Shown here in pieces: positions 1 through 8,664 of a stretch of 64,000 nt of DNA. This stretch comes from Rhodobacteraceae bacterium UBA6213. Lineage in GTDB: Bacteria > Pseudomonadota > Alphaproteobacteria > Rhodobacterales > Rhodobacteraceae. The stretch is taken from NCBI GenBank assembly GCA_002421605.1, contig DISJ01000009.1:1130-65129 (forward strand), written 5' to 3'. The notes under the pieces are model-generated. The model worked only from the letters and a program-made list of their open reading frames with translations. It was not told where the DNA came from and did no database searches. Made by a program: the position numbers and the translations under genes. Position 1 is the first letter of the stretch. The number at the start of each line of letters is the position of its first letter.

Positions 1-470
1 ATGGCACGGTCGATGAAACCAACGCCACGCTTGGCCTTGCCCGCCTGCACGCGTCAGGCGAGATGGATGTGCAACTGGCGCGCATTCAGAACGACCTGTT
101 CGACCTCGGCGCAGATCTTGCTCGCCCCGATATGGAGCGAGACGCAGAAGCGGGCTACCCGGTGCTACGCACGAGCGCGACGCAGGTTGACCGGCTTGAG
201 GGTGAAATTGATGCGATGATTGCGCGCCTTGAACCCCTGCGCAGCTTCATCTTGCCCGGCGGCAGCGCGCTTGCGGCGCATCTGCACCTCTGCCGCACCG
301 TTGCGCGCCGTGCAGAACGCTGCACGGTGGAGTTAGCGGCGGTGGAGCCGGTGAACGAAGCTGCGGTAAGATACCTCAATCGGCTTTCCGACTGGCTTTT
401 TGTCGCCGCCCGTATTGCCAACAACGACGGGCGCGACGATGTACTCTGGGTGCCGGGCGCCAACCGTTAG
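1..470 (+). CDS. PduO-type cob(I)alamin adenosyltransferase (5' truncated)
   Basis: This gene is cut by the window start: the reading frame is open from base 3 and ends with TAG at 468-470, leaving about 155 residues. The visible protein begins in the conserved GTVDETNATLGLARL segment and ends with the YLNRLSDWLFVAAR signature, both typical of the PduO-type family, a trimeric four-helix-bundle enzyme. Members transfer the adenosyl group of ATP to cob(I)alamin, making coenzyme B12 for mutases. The gene lies 144 bases before etfBA and near 3-hydroxybutyryl-CoA dehydrogenase; this fits the B12-dependent methylmalonyl-CoA and ethylmalonyl-CoA mutases of this lineage, though no mutase is in the window. 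Family assignment is firm; the missing N-terminus cannot be judged. Confidence 0.9.
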   Translation, partial: GTVDETNATLGLARLHASGEMDVQLARIQNDLFDLGADLARPDMERDAEAGYPVLRTSATQVDRLEGEIDAMIARLEPLRSFILPGGSALAAHLHLCRTVARRAERCTVELAAVEPVNEAAVRYLNRLSDWLFVAARIANNDGRDDVLWVPGANR

Positions 471-614
471 CGCCACCGCCCCAAAACGTGACGTTCGTGG
501 GCCCGGCGCTGCGATTTTAGGCTGTTCCTGCCCACGCTGAGCAGGTAACAAAATTGCCAAATGCCGGTTTCGCTGCCCCTAAAGGGTGGCTGCAATCAAA
601 GGAGACCCCCGCCG

Positions 615-1376
615 ATGAAGGTTCTGGTGCCCGTAAAGCGCGTCATCGACTACAACGTGAAGGTCCGCGTCAAGGCGGACGGCACAGGTGTGGATCTGGC
701 CAACGTCAAGATGTCGATGAACCCATTCGACGAAATCGCCGTGGAAGAAGCAATCCGCCTTAAAGAAAAGGGGCTCGCTGACGAGGTTATCGTCGTCTCG
801 ATCGGCGTGAAGCAGGCGCAGGAAACCCTGCGCACCGCGCTTGCCATGGGCGCTGACCGCGCCATTCTCATTCAAGCGACCGACAACGTGCAGCAGGACA
901 TCGAACCGCTTGCGGTGGCCAAATTGCTCGCCGCCGTGGTGCGCGAGGAAGAGCCGGGGCTGGTGATTGCCGGTAAACAAGCAATCGACAATGACATGAA
1001 CGCCACCGGCCAGATGCTGGCGGCGCTGCTCGGCTGGAGCCAGGCGGCCTTCGCCAGCGAAATCTCGATTGACGGCGACAAGGCCACGGTCACACGCGAA
1101 GTCGATGGCGGCCTGCAGACCATTTCGGTCAACTTGCCGGCAATCATCACCGCTGACCTGCGGCTGAACGAGCCGCGCTATGCAAGCCTGCCCAACATCA
1201 TGAAGGCAAAGAAAAAGCAGCTCGACGAAAAAACCGCCGCCGATTACGGGGTTGATGTAACCCCGCGCCTGACGATCGTGAAAACGACCGAACCGGCGGG
1301 CCGCAAAGCCGGGGTCAAGGTTGCCTCGGTCGATGAGCTGATTGCCAAACTCAAAGACGAAGCGGGGGTGCTCTGA
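615..1376 (+). CDS. etfB: Electron transfer flavoprotein beta subunit
   Basis: The 253-residue protein starts MKVLVPVKRVID and carries the family signature around NPFDEIAVEEAIRLKEKG (about residues 35-52). EtfB and EtfA form the soluble FAD/AMP heterodimer that accepts electrons from acyl-CoA dehydrogenases and passes them to ETF:ubiquinone oxidoreductase at the membrane. I chose the ATG at 615 because an AAAGGAGA ribosome site sits 598-605 and the family begins exactly with this MKVLV sequence; an in-frame ATG at 561 would add 18 unrelated residues. The stop codon overlaps the etfA start by one base (TGATG), implying translational coupling. The methylsuccinyl-CoA dehydrogenase at 19645 is one plausible electron donor. 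Confidence 0.96.
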   Translation: MKVLVPVKRVIDYNVKVRVKADGTGVDLANVKMSMNPFDEIAVEEAIRLKEKGLADEVIVVSIGVKQAQETLRTALAMGADRAILIQATDNVQQDIEPLAVAKLLAAVVREEEPGLVIAGKQAIDNDMNATGQMLAALLGWSQAAFASEISIDGDKATVTREVDGGLQTISVNLPAIITADLRLNEPRYASLPNIMKAKKKQLDEKTAADYGVDVTPRLTIVKTTEPAGRKAGVKVASVDELIAKLKDEAGVL

Positions 1377-2302
1377 TGGCCGTTCTACTTTTAGCCGATG
1401 TGAATGACGGCGCGCTGGCGACGGATTCCGTTGCCAAAGCCCTTACCGCGATCGCGTCCTTGGGCGAGGTGCATGTGCTGATCGCCGGTCAGGGCGGCGA
1501 CGACGCTGCCAAGGCCGCAGCCAAGCTTGACGGCGTGGCCAAGGTGCTTTTCGCCGACGATCATGCCTATTGTCACGGCATGGCAGAATCAAACGCGGCG
1601 CTTGTGGTGGGGTTGGCCAAATCCTATTCACATATTTGCGGAGCGGCGACGGCGTTCAACAAAAACGTGCTGCCGCGCGTGGCCGCCTTGCTGGATGTGA
1701 TGGTGCTGTCTGAAGTGACCGCAGTGCTCGACGCCGACACTTTTGAGCGCCCGATCTATGCGGGCAATGCCATTCAAACCGTGAAATCGGGCGACAAGAC
1801 TAAGGTCTTCACCATCCGTACCGCCAGCTATGCCGCCGTGGGCGAAGGCGGTAGCGCCAAGGTTGAAAAGATTGACGGGCCGGGCGACGCCGGGCTTTCG
1901 ACTTGGGTCGAAGACAAGGTCGCAGCCTCGGATCGCCCGGAACTGACTTCGGCTAAAGTCGTGGTCTCGGGCGGGCGTGGTGTCGGATCGGAAAAAAGCT
2001 TCGCGCTTATCGTCGATCTTGCCGACCAACTTGGCGCCGCAGTCGGCGCCAGCCGCGCCGCAGTCGATTCGGGCTACGCGCCGAACGACTGGCAGGTGGG
2101 CCAGACCGGCAAGGTCGTGGCGCCACAGCTTTACATTGCCGTCGGCATATCAGGCGCAATTCAGCACCTTGCGGGGATGAAGGATTCCAAGGTCATCGTG
2201 GCAATCAACAAAGACGAGGAGGCGCCGATCTTCCAAGTCGCCGACTACGGCCTTGTCGCAGACCTTTTCCAGGCCGTACCGGAGCTGATCTCAAAGCTCT
2301 AG
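1376..2302 (+). CDS. etfA: Electron transfer flavoprotein alpha subunit
   Basis: The 308-residue partner of EtfB. The C-terminal half contains the FAD-binding domain, recognisable from VSGGRGVGS (about residues 198-206) and the signature GISGAIQHLAGMKDSKVI (about 258-275) followed by AINKDEEAPIF. The length is normal for the family. It is co-transcribed with etfB (one-base overlap) and is followed within 55 bases by a strong hairpin that should end the two-gene message. Together the pair delivers electrons from acyl-CoA dehydrogenation to the quinone pool. Confidence 0.96.
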   Translation: MAVLLLADVNDGALATDSVAKALTAIASLGEVHVLIAGQGGDDAAKAAAKLDGVAKVLFADDHAYCHGMAESNAALVVGLAKSYSHICGAATAFNKNVLPRVAALLDVMVLSEVTAVLDADTFERPIYAGNAIQTVKSGDKTKVFTIRTASYAAVGEGGSAKVEKIDGPGDAGLSTWVEDKVAASDRPELTSAKVVVSGGRGVGSEKSFALIVDLADQLGAAVGASRAAVDSGYAPNDWQVGQTGKVVAPQLYIAVGISGAIQHLAGMKDSKVIVAINKDEEAPIFQVADYGLVADLFQAVPELISKL

Positions 2303-2355
2303 GTCGGCCACGCCAAGCGCGGCCACATAGTGCGCGCGCAAAAGACACCAAACCC

Positions 2356-2380
2356 AAAGGCCCGCCCTCGGCGGGCCTTT
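2356..2380. terminator. Bidirectional intrinsic terminator between etfA and the DUF6473 gene
   Basis: A perfect 11-bp inverted repeat (AAAGGCCCGCC and GGCGGGCCTTT) with a 3-base loop lies between two convergent genes. The stem is GC-rich in the middle with A/T at the ends, so on both strands the hairpin is followed by a short T-run. This is the expected form of a shared factor-independent terminator. Confidence 0.85.
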
Positions 2381-2384
2381 GCTT

Positions 2385-3191
2385 TCAGATCATACGCTGC
2401 AGCACCTTCGCCACGGCATCTGCCACTTCGGTATGCACCATCGGCCCAGGCATCTCAGCGGCGGCTTGTTCTTCAAGTGGCCCGAACCACATGCCCGCCG
2501 TGCCCGCCATGCGCGCGTTCATCGACGGGGCAACGCGCAGCACCTCGCGGCCGGGGCCGGCCAATGCTGCCACCAACGCCGCATCCAGCGGCACCGGCTC
2601 GGACGCCTCTCCGATCGTGTAAGGGCCGATCCATAGCAGTATCACTGGCCCCTTGATTTGCCCAAGCAGCGCCCGCATGCGGTCTTGCCATGTGGCGCGC
2701 AGCCCTGCGGCCAACTGCTCGAACCGCGCGGGAAAGCGATCTGCAAGCGCAGTCAGCATGTGCCGGGTAAAGTTGAACTCGGTAAAATCAACTTCGCGAA
2801 ACAGTGTGCGCATCGTCGCTGTGGCCCGCAAAAACCGGTCGTTGCGGCGCGGGTGCACGGCGTAGAATGGGTTGGTCAGGTTTTGCGGCCCGCTAAGTTG
2901 CACCACCGTCGCGCGGGCCGAGGCAGCTATCGCGATAATCTGCGGGTCTGACAGAAACAGATCGACCCCGGCGTTAACGCTGCCGAAGTTAGCCACAGGC
3001 AGCCCCAGCTTTTCTTCCACGAGTTGCGGCCATGGCCACGCGACGAATTTGCCATAGGTTTCGGTGCCGCCTAGGGCAGCAATATATGGCCCGCTCAACG
3101 GTCGGCGCGGGCCACGGCAGCGCAACTTTGATTTGCCATAACGACAAGGACAATAATCCAGGGCGCCCCCGCCCGGATGCTCATAGGTCAT
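2385..3191 (-). CDS. DUF6473 family protein
   Basis: A 268-residue protein that I recognise as a Rhodobacteraceae family of unknown function. It opens with MTYEHPGGGALDYCPCRYG, followed by a short basic RCRGPRRPL segment, LGGTETYGKF and NFGSVNAGVDLFL (about residues 70-82). The G-x-E-T-Y and N-x-G pattern resembles an SGNH/GDSL hydrolase-like or nucleotide-binding fold, but no catalytic set can be confirmed by eye. No signal peptide or membrane segment is evident, so it is probably cytoplasmic. It stands alone: convergent to etfA across a terminator and divergent from the hydroxybutyryl-CoA dehydrogenase gene. Function unknown. Confidence 0.85.
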   Translation of the reverse strand: MTYEHPGGGALDYCPCRYGKSKLRCRGPRRPLSGPYIAALGGTETYGKFVAWPWPQLVEEKLGLPVANFGSVNAGVDLFLSDPQIIAIAASARATVVQLSGPQNLTNPFYAVHPRRNDRFLRATATMRTLFREVDFTEFNFTRHMLTALADRFPARFEQLAAGLRATWQDRMRALLGQIKGPVILLWIGPYTIGEASEPVPLDAALVAALAGPGREVLRVAPSMNARMAGTAGMWFGPLEEQAAAEMPGPMVHTEVADAVAKVLQRMI

Positions 3192-3344
3192 TTCCCCACC
3201 CTTAATTTCGACTCACCCGCGCCCAGACTGCGCCGCAAGACTTGCCAAAGACCTAAAGCGACAATGCAAACCATCCGCTTATGCCTTGCACCGGGCGGTG
3301 GGCGGCGCATAAGGTCGGTGCGCAAAATGACCCGGAGTGACGGC

Positions 3345-4220
3345 ATGGAAATACAGTCAGTAGGCATCGTCGGCGCGGGCCAGATGGGCAACGGCATTGC
3401 ACATGTCTTTGCGCTAGCGGGTTATGACGTGCTGATGACGGATATCAGCCAGCAAAGCCTCGACAAGGCGATGGCACTGATTGACCGTAACATCGAACGC
3501 CAAGTTTCGCGTGGCAAGGTTACTGCTGCGGCCAAGGCGGAAGCGATGGCGCGCATCACCACCACGCTTAAGTTGACCGACCTTGGCGCCTGCGATCTGA
3601 TCATCGAAGCCGCGACCGAGCGTGAAACGGTCAAGAACGCAATATTCGAAGACCTGCTGCCGCACCTGAAGCCGCACACGATCCTGACCTCGAACACGTC
3701 GTCAATCTCGATCACCCGACTTGCCAGCCGCACCGACCGGCCCGAAAAGTTCATGGGGTTCCACTTCATGAACCCGGTTCCGGTGATGCAACTGGTCGAG
3801 CTGATCCGCGGCATCGCCACCGATAAGCCTACCTACGAGACGCTGCTTGCGGTGGTGGAGCGGCTTGGCAAAACCGCCGCCAGCGCTGAAGATTTCCCGG
3901 CGTTCATTGTCAACCGCATCTTGATGCCGATGATAAACGAAGCGGTCTATACGCTTTACGAAGGCGTCGGCTCGGTCAAATCCATCGATGAATCGTTGAA
4001 GCTGGGCGCCAACCATCCGATGGGGCCGCTGGAACTCGCCGATTTTATCGGGCTCGATACCTGTCTTGCCATCATGAACGTGCTGCACGAAGGGCTGGCC
4101 GATACCAAATACCGCCCCTGCCCGTTGCTCACCAAATACGTCGAGGCGGGCTGGCTTGGCCGCAAGACCGGGCGTGGCTTTTATGACTATCGCGGCGAGA
4201 TGCCGGTGCCGACGCGCTGA
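3345..4220 (+). CDS. 3-hydroxybutyryl-CoA dehydrogenase
   Basis: A 291-residue enzyme that oxidises (S)-3-hydroxybutyryl-CoA to acetoacetyl-CoA with NAD(P), or reduces in the opposite direction. The N-terminal Rossmann motif GIVGAGQMGNGIAHVFA (residues 7-23) binds the cofactor. The signature GFHFMNPVPVMQLVELIRG (about 137-155) contains the active-site His and Asn, and the C-terminal domain ends KTGRGFYDY. The start at 3345 follows GGAG at 3334-3337; longer in-frame extensions upstream have no similarity. The symbol could be hbd, hbdA or paaH, so none is given. The stop is only 3 bases from the convergent ptsH stop, leaving no room for a terminator. Confidence 0.93.
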   Translation: MEIQSVGIVGAGQMGNGIAHVFALAGYDVLMTDISQQSLDKAMALIDRNIERQVSRGKVTAAAKAEAMARITTTLKLTDLGACDLIIEAATERETVKNAIFEDLLPHLKPHTILTSNTSSISITRLASRTDRPEKFMGFHFMNPVPVMQLVELIRGIATDKPTYETLLAVVERLGKTAASAEDFPAFIVNRILMPMINEAVYTLYEGVGSVKSIDESLKLGANHPMGPLELADFIGLDTCLAIMNVLHEGLADTKYRPCPLLTKYVEAGWLGRKTGRGFYDYRGEMPVPTR

Positions 4221-4223
4221 AGG

Positions 4224-4496
4224 CTACATACCCTCGCCAAAATAGTCAGCCACCAGTGCCGAAAGCGCATCTACCAGCTTTTCCGCCTCGGGCCCCGAGG
4301 CGGTCAGCGTGATTGTGCTGCCTTTAGCAGCGCCCAGCATCAGCAGACCCATGATCGAATCCCCCGACACCGTCTCGCCATCTTTTTCTACCTGCGCGCG
4401 GGCGTCGTGGGTTTCGACCTGCTCAACGAACTTGGCCGAAGCGCGGGCGTGCAGCCCTTTTTCGTTTACGATGGTCAGTTGTCGAACAACGCTCAT
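4224..4496 (-). CDS. ptsH: Phosphocarrier protein HPr
   Basis: A 90-residue HPr. The phosphorylatable His is in NEKGLHARASAKF (His16), and the regulatory Ser site is in SGDSIMGLLML (Ser47), the target expected for the HPr kinase encoded three genes upstream. No sugar-specific EIIB/C component and no Enzyme I occur in the window, so this HPr probably serves a regulatory phosphorelay rather than sugar uptake. It is the last gene of a minus-strand chain that begins with chvI, and its start overlaps the ptsIIA stop by 4 bases. Confidence 0.95.
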   Translation of the reverse strand: MSVVRQLTIVNEKGLHARASAKFVEQVETHDARAQVEKDGETVSGDSIMGLLMLGAAKGSTITLTASGPEAEKLVDALSALVADYFGEGM

Positions 4497-4894
4497 TTGC
4501 CGCTCTGCCCGCCAGCGGCATAGCTGGAAATGTATTTGCGCCCAGCATCGAGCGCCGTCTGCACGGCTTCACGCACCGAAAGGTGGCGCGATTTGGCAAG
4601 CTTGACGAGCAACGGCAGGTTTGCTCCATACACAATTTCGCGGTTTTCGCGCGCGCAAGCCATCAGACTAAGGTTCGAGGGCGAGCCGCCGAAAAGATCG
4701 GTCACTACGACCACACCCTTGCCGGTATCAACCGAATCGGCTGCGGCGCAGATTTCGGCCTGTTTAGCGGAACGATCATGGTCTTCTTCGATCGCAATCG
4801 CCCGGATTCCCGCTTGCGGGCCGACCACATGTTCGACCGCAGCGAGGTATTCGTGCGCCAGCCCGCCATGCGCCACGATCACAATGCCGATCAT
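4493..4894 (-). CDS. PTS mannose-type EIIA domain protein
   Basis: A 133-residue single-domain EIIA of the mannose (EIIA-Man) family. The N-terminus MIGIVIVAHGGLAHEY carries the phosphorylatable His9, and VVVTDLFGGSPSNLS is the second family signature. In rhizobia and related bacteria this protein is called ManX or EIIA-Man and works with HPr and HprK as a regulatory branch without transport. The start at 4894 is chosen because the family begins here and the ATG overlaps the rapZ stop by 4 bases; an open frame extends further upstream but encodes unrelated residues antisense to nothing useful. Confidence 0.92.
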   Translation of the reverse strand: MIGIVIVAHGGLAHEYLAAVEHVVGPQAGIRAIAIEEDHDRSAKQAEICAAADSVDTGKGVVVVTDLFGGSPSNLSLMACARENREIVYGANLPLLVKLAKSRHLSVREAVQTALDAGRKYISSYAAGGQSGK

Positions 4895-5814
4895 GCGCCG
4901 CTTCCCACGCTTTCGCCGCCCGCCTTGCGTTCCAGTTCGCGGTGGCGCTTGACGACTTTCCAGCCTGCCGCCGAAAGCAGCGCAGCCATGTGTTCGGTTA
5001 CCACAACCGAGCGGTGCTGCCCGCCGGTGCAACCAAAGCCTATGGCGAGATGGCTTTTGCCTTCCCGCAGATGTTCGGGTAGCACAAACAGTAAAAGCGC
5101 CTCAAGCCGCTTGCAAAACTCGGCAAATCGCGGGTCGGCCATCACATGCGCGGCCACCGCTTCGGCGCGGCCGTCCAGCGCGCGCAATTCGGGCACCCAG
5201 TGGGGGTTGTCCAGCAGGCGGCAGTCGAACATCAGATCAAGCCCGCGTGGCACCCCGCGCTTGTAGGAAAACGAGTTGAGCGAAACGACAAGCCCGGGCG
5301 CAGTTCCCAGTGCGAACCAGCGCCCGATTTCGGCCTTCAACTCGTGCGGGCTCATGCCGGTGCTGTCGATCAGCACGTCCGCCCGCGCCCGGATCGGGGC
5401 CAGCACGTCGATTTCCAGCGCCACCCCCTCTGCCGGTTCGGTAGTGGGTGAAAGCGGATGGCGGCGGCGCGTTTCGCGGTAGCGGCGCACCAGCTCATCG
5501 GGCTGGCAATCGAGATACAAAACTTCCAGCGCCAGTGTCGGATCACGGGTCAGCCGGTCGATCAGTTCGATCAGGTTTGACGCCGAAAAATCGCGGTTGC
5601 GCACGTCGACACCAAGCGCGACCGGGCGCAGGATCGGCGGCCCGAAAAGCAGCCGGGGCACCAAGCTGAGCGGCAGGTTGTCTATTGGCTCGTATCCGAG
5701 ATCTTCAAGCGCGGTGATCGCAGTGGTTCGCCCAGCCCCCGAAGCGCCGGTAACGAGTACCACGCGCTGCGTCGCCTCGCCCTGCTCGTCCGTGGTGCCC
5801 CGCGCTTGCGTCAC
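4891..5814 (-). CDS. rapZ: RNase adapter / nucleotide-binding protein RapZ
   Basis: A 307-residue member of the RapZ (YvcJ) family, which binds nucleotides or amino sugars and, in enterobacteria, guides RNase E to small RNAs controlling glmS. The N-terminal P-loop is VLVTGASGAGRTTAI (residues 19-33); the invariant Walker A lysine is replaced by Arg29. Further signatures are LGYEPIDNLPLSL, FSYKRGVPRGLDLMFDCR and IGFGCTGGQHRSVVV (near residue 265). Its position between hprK and the EIIA gene, with 4-base overlaps on both sides, ties it to the PTS regulatory operon. Whether it acts on RNA here is not known from sequence. Confidence 0.93.
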   Translation of the reverse strand: MTQARGTTDEQGEATQRVVLVTGASGAGRTTAITALEDLGYEPIDNLPLSLVPRLLFGPPILRPVALGVDVRNRDFSASNLIELIDRLTRDPTLALEVLYLDCQPDELVRRYRETRRRHPLSPTTEPAEGVALEIDVLAPIRARADVLIDSTGMSPHELKAEIGRWFALGTAPGLVVSLNSFSYKRGVPRGLDLMFDCRLLDNPHWVPELRALDGRAEAVAAHVMADPRFAEFCKRLEALLLFVLPEHLREGKSHLAIGFGCTGGQHRSVVVTEHMAALLSAAGWKVVKRHRELERKAGGESVGSGA

Positions 5815-6236
5815 GCCACCCTACCCGCCTTGAGATATTGCCATAGTGCCGCAGCAAAATGGACGCTTTGCACGCGCAGCACAAGAGGCACCGAAATGCC
5901 GCACCATTCAACTTCGCGCGCTGGCGGCAACCGCTCGGTTTCTTCGCGGTCAAGATCAACCGCCAACACCACTTCGGCTTCAAGGCAGGTTTCAGCACCC
6001 AGCAGGCCAAGCCCGCGCGCTTCGATCCGACCGCGGATTGGCGCAGGGGCGGTAGCTATAAGTTTGCCGCTGCGAGCCGCAAGATTGGTGCGATCGTCGG
6101 CCACCAACACCGCCCCGAATGCCATAAGTTGCAACGCAAGGCCCGATTTGCCGCTGCCTGAACTACCCGCAATGGCCACCGCGCGCCCCCCCAGCGCGAC
6201 CGTGCTAGCGTGCAGGCAGAGAGGTGCCTCGCTCAC
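5811..6236 (-). CDS. hprK: HPr kinase/phosphorylase (short alphaproteobacterial form)
   Basis: A 141-residue protein corresponding only to the C-terminal catalytic domain of HPr kinase/phosphorylase; the Firmicute enzyme is about twice as long. The P-loop is AIAGSSGSGKSGLALQL (about residues 21-37), followed by LVADDRTNL, and GRIEARGLGLL matches the family signature. It would phosphorylate the Ser of HPr. The single-domain form is usual in Alphaproteobacteria, where it sits beside chvG as here. Its start overlaps the chvG stop by 4 bases. Confidence 0.92.
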   Translation of the reverse strand: MSEAPLCLHASTVALGGRAVAIAGSSGSGKSGLALQLMAFGAVLVADDRTNLAARSGKLIATAPAPIRGRIEARGLGLLGAETCLEAEVVLAVDLDREETERLPPAREVEWCGISVPLVLRVQSVHFAAALWQYLKAGRVA

Positions 6237-7966
6237 ACCGGAAGGCCCACCACAAAACGCGCACCTAGCGGCTCTGAAGTCACATCGGCATAGGTCGGGC
6301 GGATGTTCTCGGCCCAGATCACGCCGCCATGCGCCTCGACAATCTGTTTGGAAATAGCAAGGCCAAGACCCGAATGTTCGCCAAACTGCCCCGCCGGGCG
6401 TTCAGAATAGAACCGCTTGAAGATTTTGGTCAAAGCCTGCTCGGGAATGCCGGGTCCGGTATCTTCGACCACAACCAGCACGCGATTCTCGCGCTTGCGC
6501 GCCCAAACACGCACCGCATCGCCCTCTTCGCAGAACGAAAGCGCGTTCGTGATGAGGTTTACAAACACCTGCGCCAGCCGCGCCTCGAGCCCATGAATCA
6601 TGACTGGCTGCGGCGGCAGATCAGTGATGAAATCGACACCGCTCTTGGCCGCTGCAGCCCCGTGATACTCAGTCAGGTTGGCCAGCATTTTCAGAAGATC
6701 GAAGGATTCTTCTTCTTCCTTCACCAATTCGGCGTCAAGCCGCGAGGCGTTGGAAATGTCACTGACCAGCCGATCAAGGCGGCGCACATCGTGGTCGATT
6801 ACGTTGAGCAGCTTGGTGCGGTGATCTTCGCGTTTGGTGGCGTGCAGGCTGGCGACCGCCGAGCGTAAACTGGCAAGCGGGTTCTTGATTTCGTGCGCGA
6901 CATCGGCAGCAAACTGTTCGTTGGCGTCGATCCGGTCATAGAGCGCCGCCACCATCCCGCGCATGGCGCCCGAAAGCCGCCCAATCTCATCGGGGCGCGC
7001 CGTCAGGTCGGGAATGCGCACGCGGCCCGGGCTCATCTTGCGGGCGTGCTTGTCGCGGCCAATTTCTGCGGCGGCGGCAAGGTCAGAAAGCGGGTTGGCG
7101 ATGGTAGAGGCCAGCACCAAGCTCAGACCAATCGATACGATGATGGCAATTACGAAGACCTGCAGCACGCGTTCGCGTTCAACCCGCACCAAATCGTCGA
7201 TTACGCCGTCTACCGAGGTTAGCGCCACCGCACCCACCACCCGTCCATCCTGCAAGATCGGCGTTGCGACTGAAAAAGTAGTTTCGCCCGTTGCGCTGCG
7301 CCCGGTGCTGATCCGGGTGTTGCCCGCCAAGGCAGTTGGCAGAAGTGCCTGCACCTCGACTTGTGCCCCTTCGGGCGCGGTATCGGCCTCGGGCGCTGAT
7401 GAAAACAGCGTCGCCATGCCTTCCCAGCCCCGGTTCAAAAAGTCGGTGATGACGGTCGAGCGGGTATCAACGCCGATTCCTTCGACCGCCGTAGAACTGC
7501 GGCTAGGAAGGCCGAGTGTGCTGCCCAGTAAAGTTTGTGAGGCGTCGAAAACCTGAACCTCAATCCCCTCGGCGCGTTCCAGCGTTGCAAGTATGGTCGC
7601 CACGTCACTCGGCGTCCCCAAACCTAGGGCGCCCTCATCGTCTGCGGGTAGCCCGGCTTCGAACATATTGGCAATCAGCCGCGCTTCGGCCACCAGCCCG
7701 CTTTCGCGTTGCAACAGCAAGCTGTTACGGAAAGGGTTGAGATAAAGCACCCCCGCCACCAGCACGACCATGGCCAGGAGGTTGAAAGTGATGATCTTGC
7801 GCGCCAACGGCGAAGAGTTCAGCAAAACCCAGCTGCGCCGCTCACGATTTTGGCGCAACTCGCCATCGATCAGATCGTCTGGCGCAACCCAGTCTTCGCC
7901 TAGCACCACGTCGGTGTCGGACCTGCGTTTAGACCTGGTCACACCTATCCCCGCCGCCATGCTCAT
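6233..7966 (-). CDS. chvG: Two-component sensor histidine kinase ChvG
   Basis: A 577-residue membrane kinase. Two transmembrane segments (about 57-77 and 268-289) flank a periplasmic sensor region of roughly 190 residues; a HAMP linker follows. The H-box FAADVAHEIKNPLASLR contains the phospho-accepting His358, then the N-box NLITNALSF, G1 VEDTGPGIPE and G2 GEHSGLGLAISKQI. Together with ChvI it forms the ChvG-ChvI (ExoS-ChvI) envelope/acid-stress system of Alphaproteobacteria. The N-terminal 50 residues are cytoplasmic and polar. The start overlaps the chvI stop by 4 bases. Assignment as ChvG rests on the sequence plus the chvI/hprK neighbourhood. Confidence 0.94.
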   Translation of the reverse strand: MSMAAGIGVTRSKRRSDTDVVLGEDWVAPDDLIDGELRQNRERRSWVLLNSSPLARKIITFNLLAMVVLVAGVLYLNPFRNSLLLQRESGLVAEARLIANMFEAGLPADDEGALGLGTPSDVATILATLERAEGIEVQVFDASQTLLGSTLGLPSRSSTAVEGIGVDTRSTVITDFLNRGWEGMATLFSSAPEADTAPEGAQVEVQALLPTALAGNTRISTGRSATGETTFSVATPILQDGRVVGAVALTSVDGVIDDLVRVERERVLQVFVIAIIVSIGLSLVLASTIANPLSDLAAAAEIGRDKHARKMSPGRVRIPDLTARPDEIGRLSGAMRGMVAALYDRIDANEQFAADVAHEIKNPLASLRSAVASLHATKREDHRTKLLNVIDHDVRRLDRLVSDISNASRLDAELVKEEEESFDLLKMLANLTEYHGAAAAKSGVDFITDLPPQPVMIHGLEARLAQVFVNLITNALSFCEEGDAVRVWARKRENRVLVVVEDTGPGIPEQALTKIFKRFYSERPAGQFGEHSGLGLAISKQIVEAHGGVIWAENIRPTYADVTSEPLGARFVVGLPV

Positions 7967-8664
7967 TCTTCGTTGTAGCGATAACCGATCCCGTAAAGCG
8001 TTTCGATCGCGGTAAAATCATCGTCAGCCGTGCGCATCTTCTTGCGCAGACGCTTGATATGGCTGTCGATTGTGCGGTCGTCCACATAAACTTGGTCGTC
8101 ATAGGCCACATCCATTAGCTGATCGCGACTTTTGACAAAGCCGGGGCGAGTGGCAAGTGCCTGCAGCAACAGAAACTCTGTCACCGTCAGCGTAACATCG
8201 TTACCCTTCCAAACTACGGAATGGCGCAGAGGGTCCATGGTCAGTGCGCCGCGCACCATCACCTTGGTTTCCTCGGTCGTGGCAACCTCGCCTGTGGCGA
8301 TGGCATCCTGGCGGCGCAACAGCGCGCGAATACGCTCTACCAGCAAACGCTGACTGAATGGCTTCTTTACATAGTCGTCGGCACCCATGCGCAGGCCCAA
8401 AACCTCGTCGATCTCGTCATCTTTCGAGGTCAGGAAGATCACAGGCATCGTTGTGCGTTGGCGCAGCCGCTGCAACAAGTCCATCCCGTCCATGCGCGGC
8501 ATCTTGATATCCAGCACTGCCATATCTGGCAGGCGCTTGTTGAACGCATCAAAGGCAGATTGGCCATCATTGTAGGTTTCGACTTCGAAGCCCTCTGCCT
8601 CTAGCGTCATCGAGACTGAAGTCAGAATATTCCTGTCGTCATCAACGAGCGCGATTCTCGACAT
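7963..8664 (-). CDS. chvI: Two-component response regulator ChvI
   Basis: A 233-residue OmpR/PhoB-type regulator. The receiver domain (1-120) has the acidic pair VDDD, the phospho-acceptor Asp52 in AVLDIKMPRMDG, and the conserved Lys in FLTSKDD. The C-terminal winged helix contains LTVTEFLLLQAL and DDRTIDSHIKRLRKKM and ends ETLYGIGYRYNEE. The ATG at 8664 is the family start; an open frame runs about 370 bases further upstream but is unlike any regulator. ChvI is first in the overlap-linked chain with chvG, hprK, rapZ, EIIA and HPr, and is divergent from pckA, an arrangement shared with rhizobia. Confidence 0.95.
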   Translation of the reverse strand: MSRIALVDDDRNILTSVSMTLEAEGFEVETYNDGQSAFDAFNKRLPDMAVLDIKMPRMDGMDLLQRLRQRTTMPVIFLTSKDDEIDEVLGLRMGADDYVKKPFSQRLLVERIRALLRRQDAIATGEVATTEETKVMVRGALTMDPLRHSVVWKGNDVTLTVTEFLLLQALATRPGFVKSRDQLMDVAYDDQVYVDDRTIDSHIKRLRKKMRTADDDFTAIETLYGIGYRYNEE

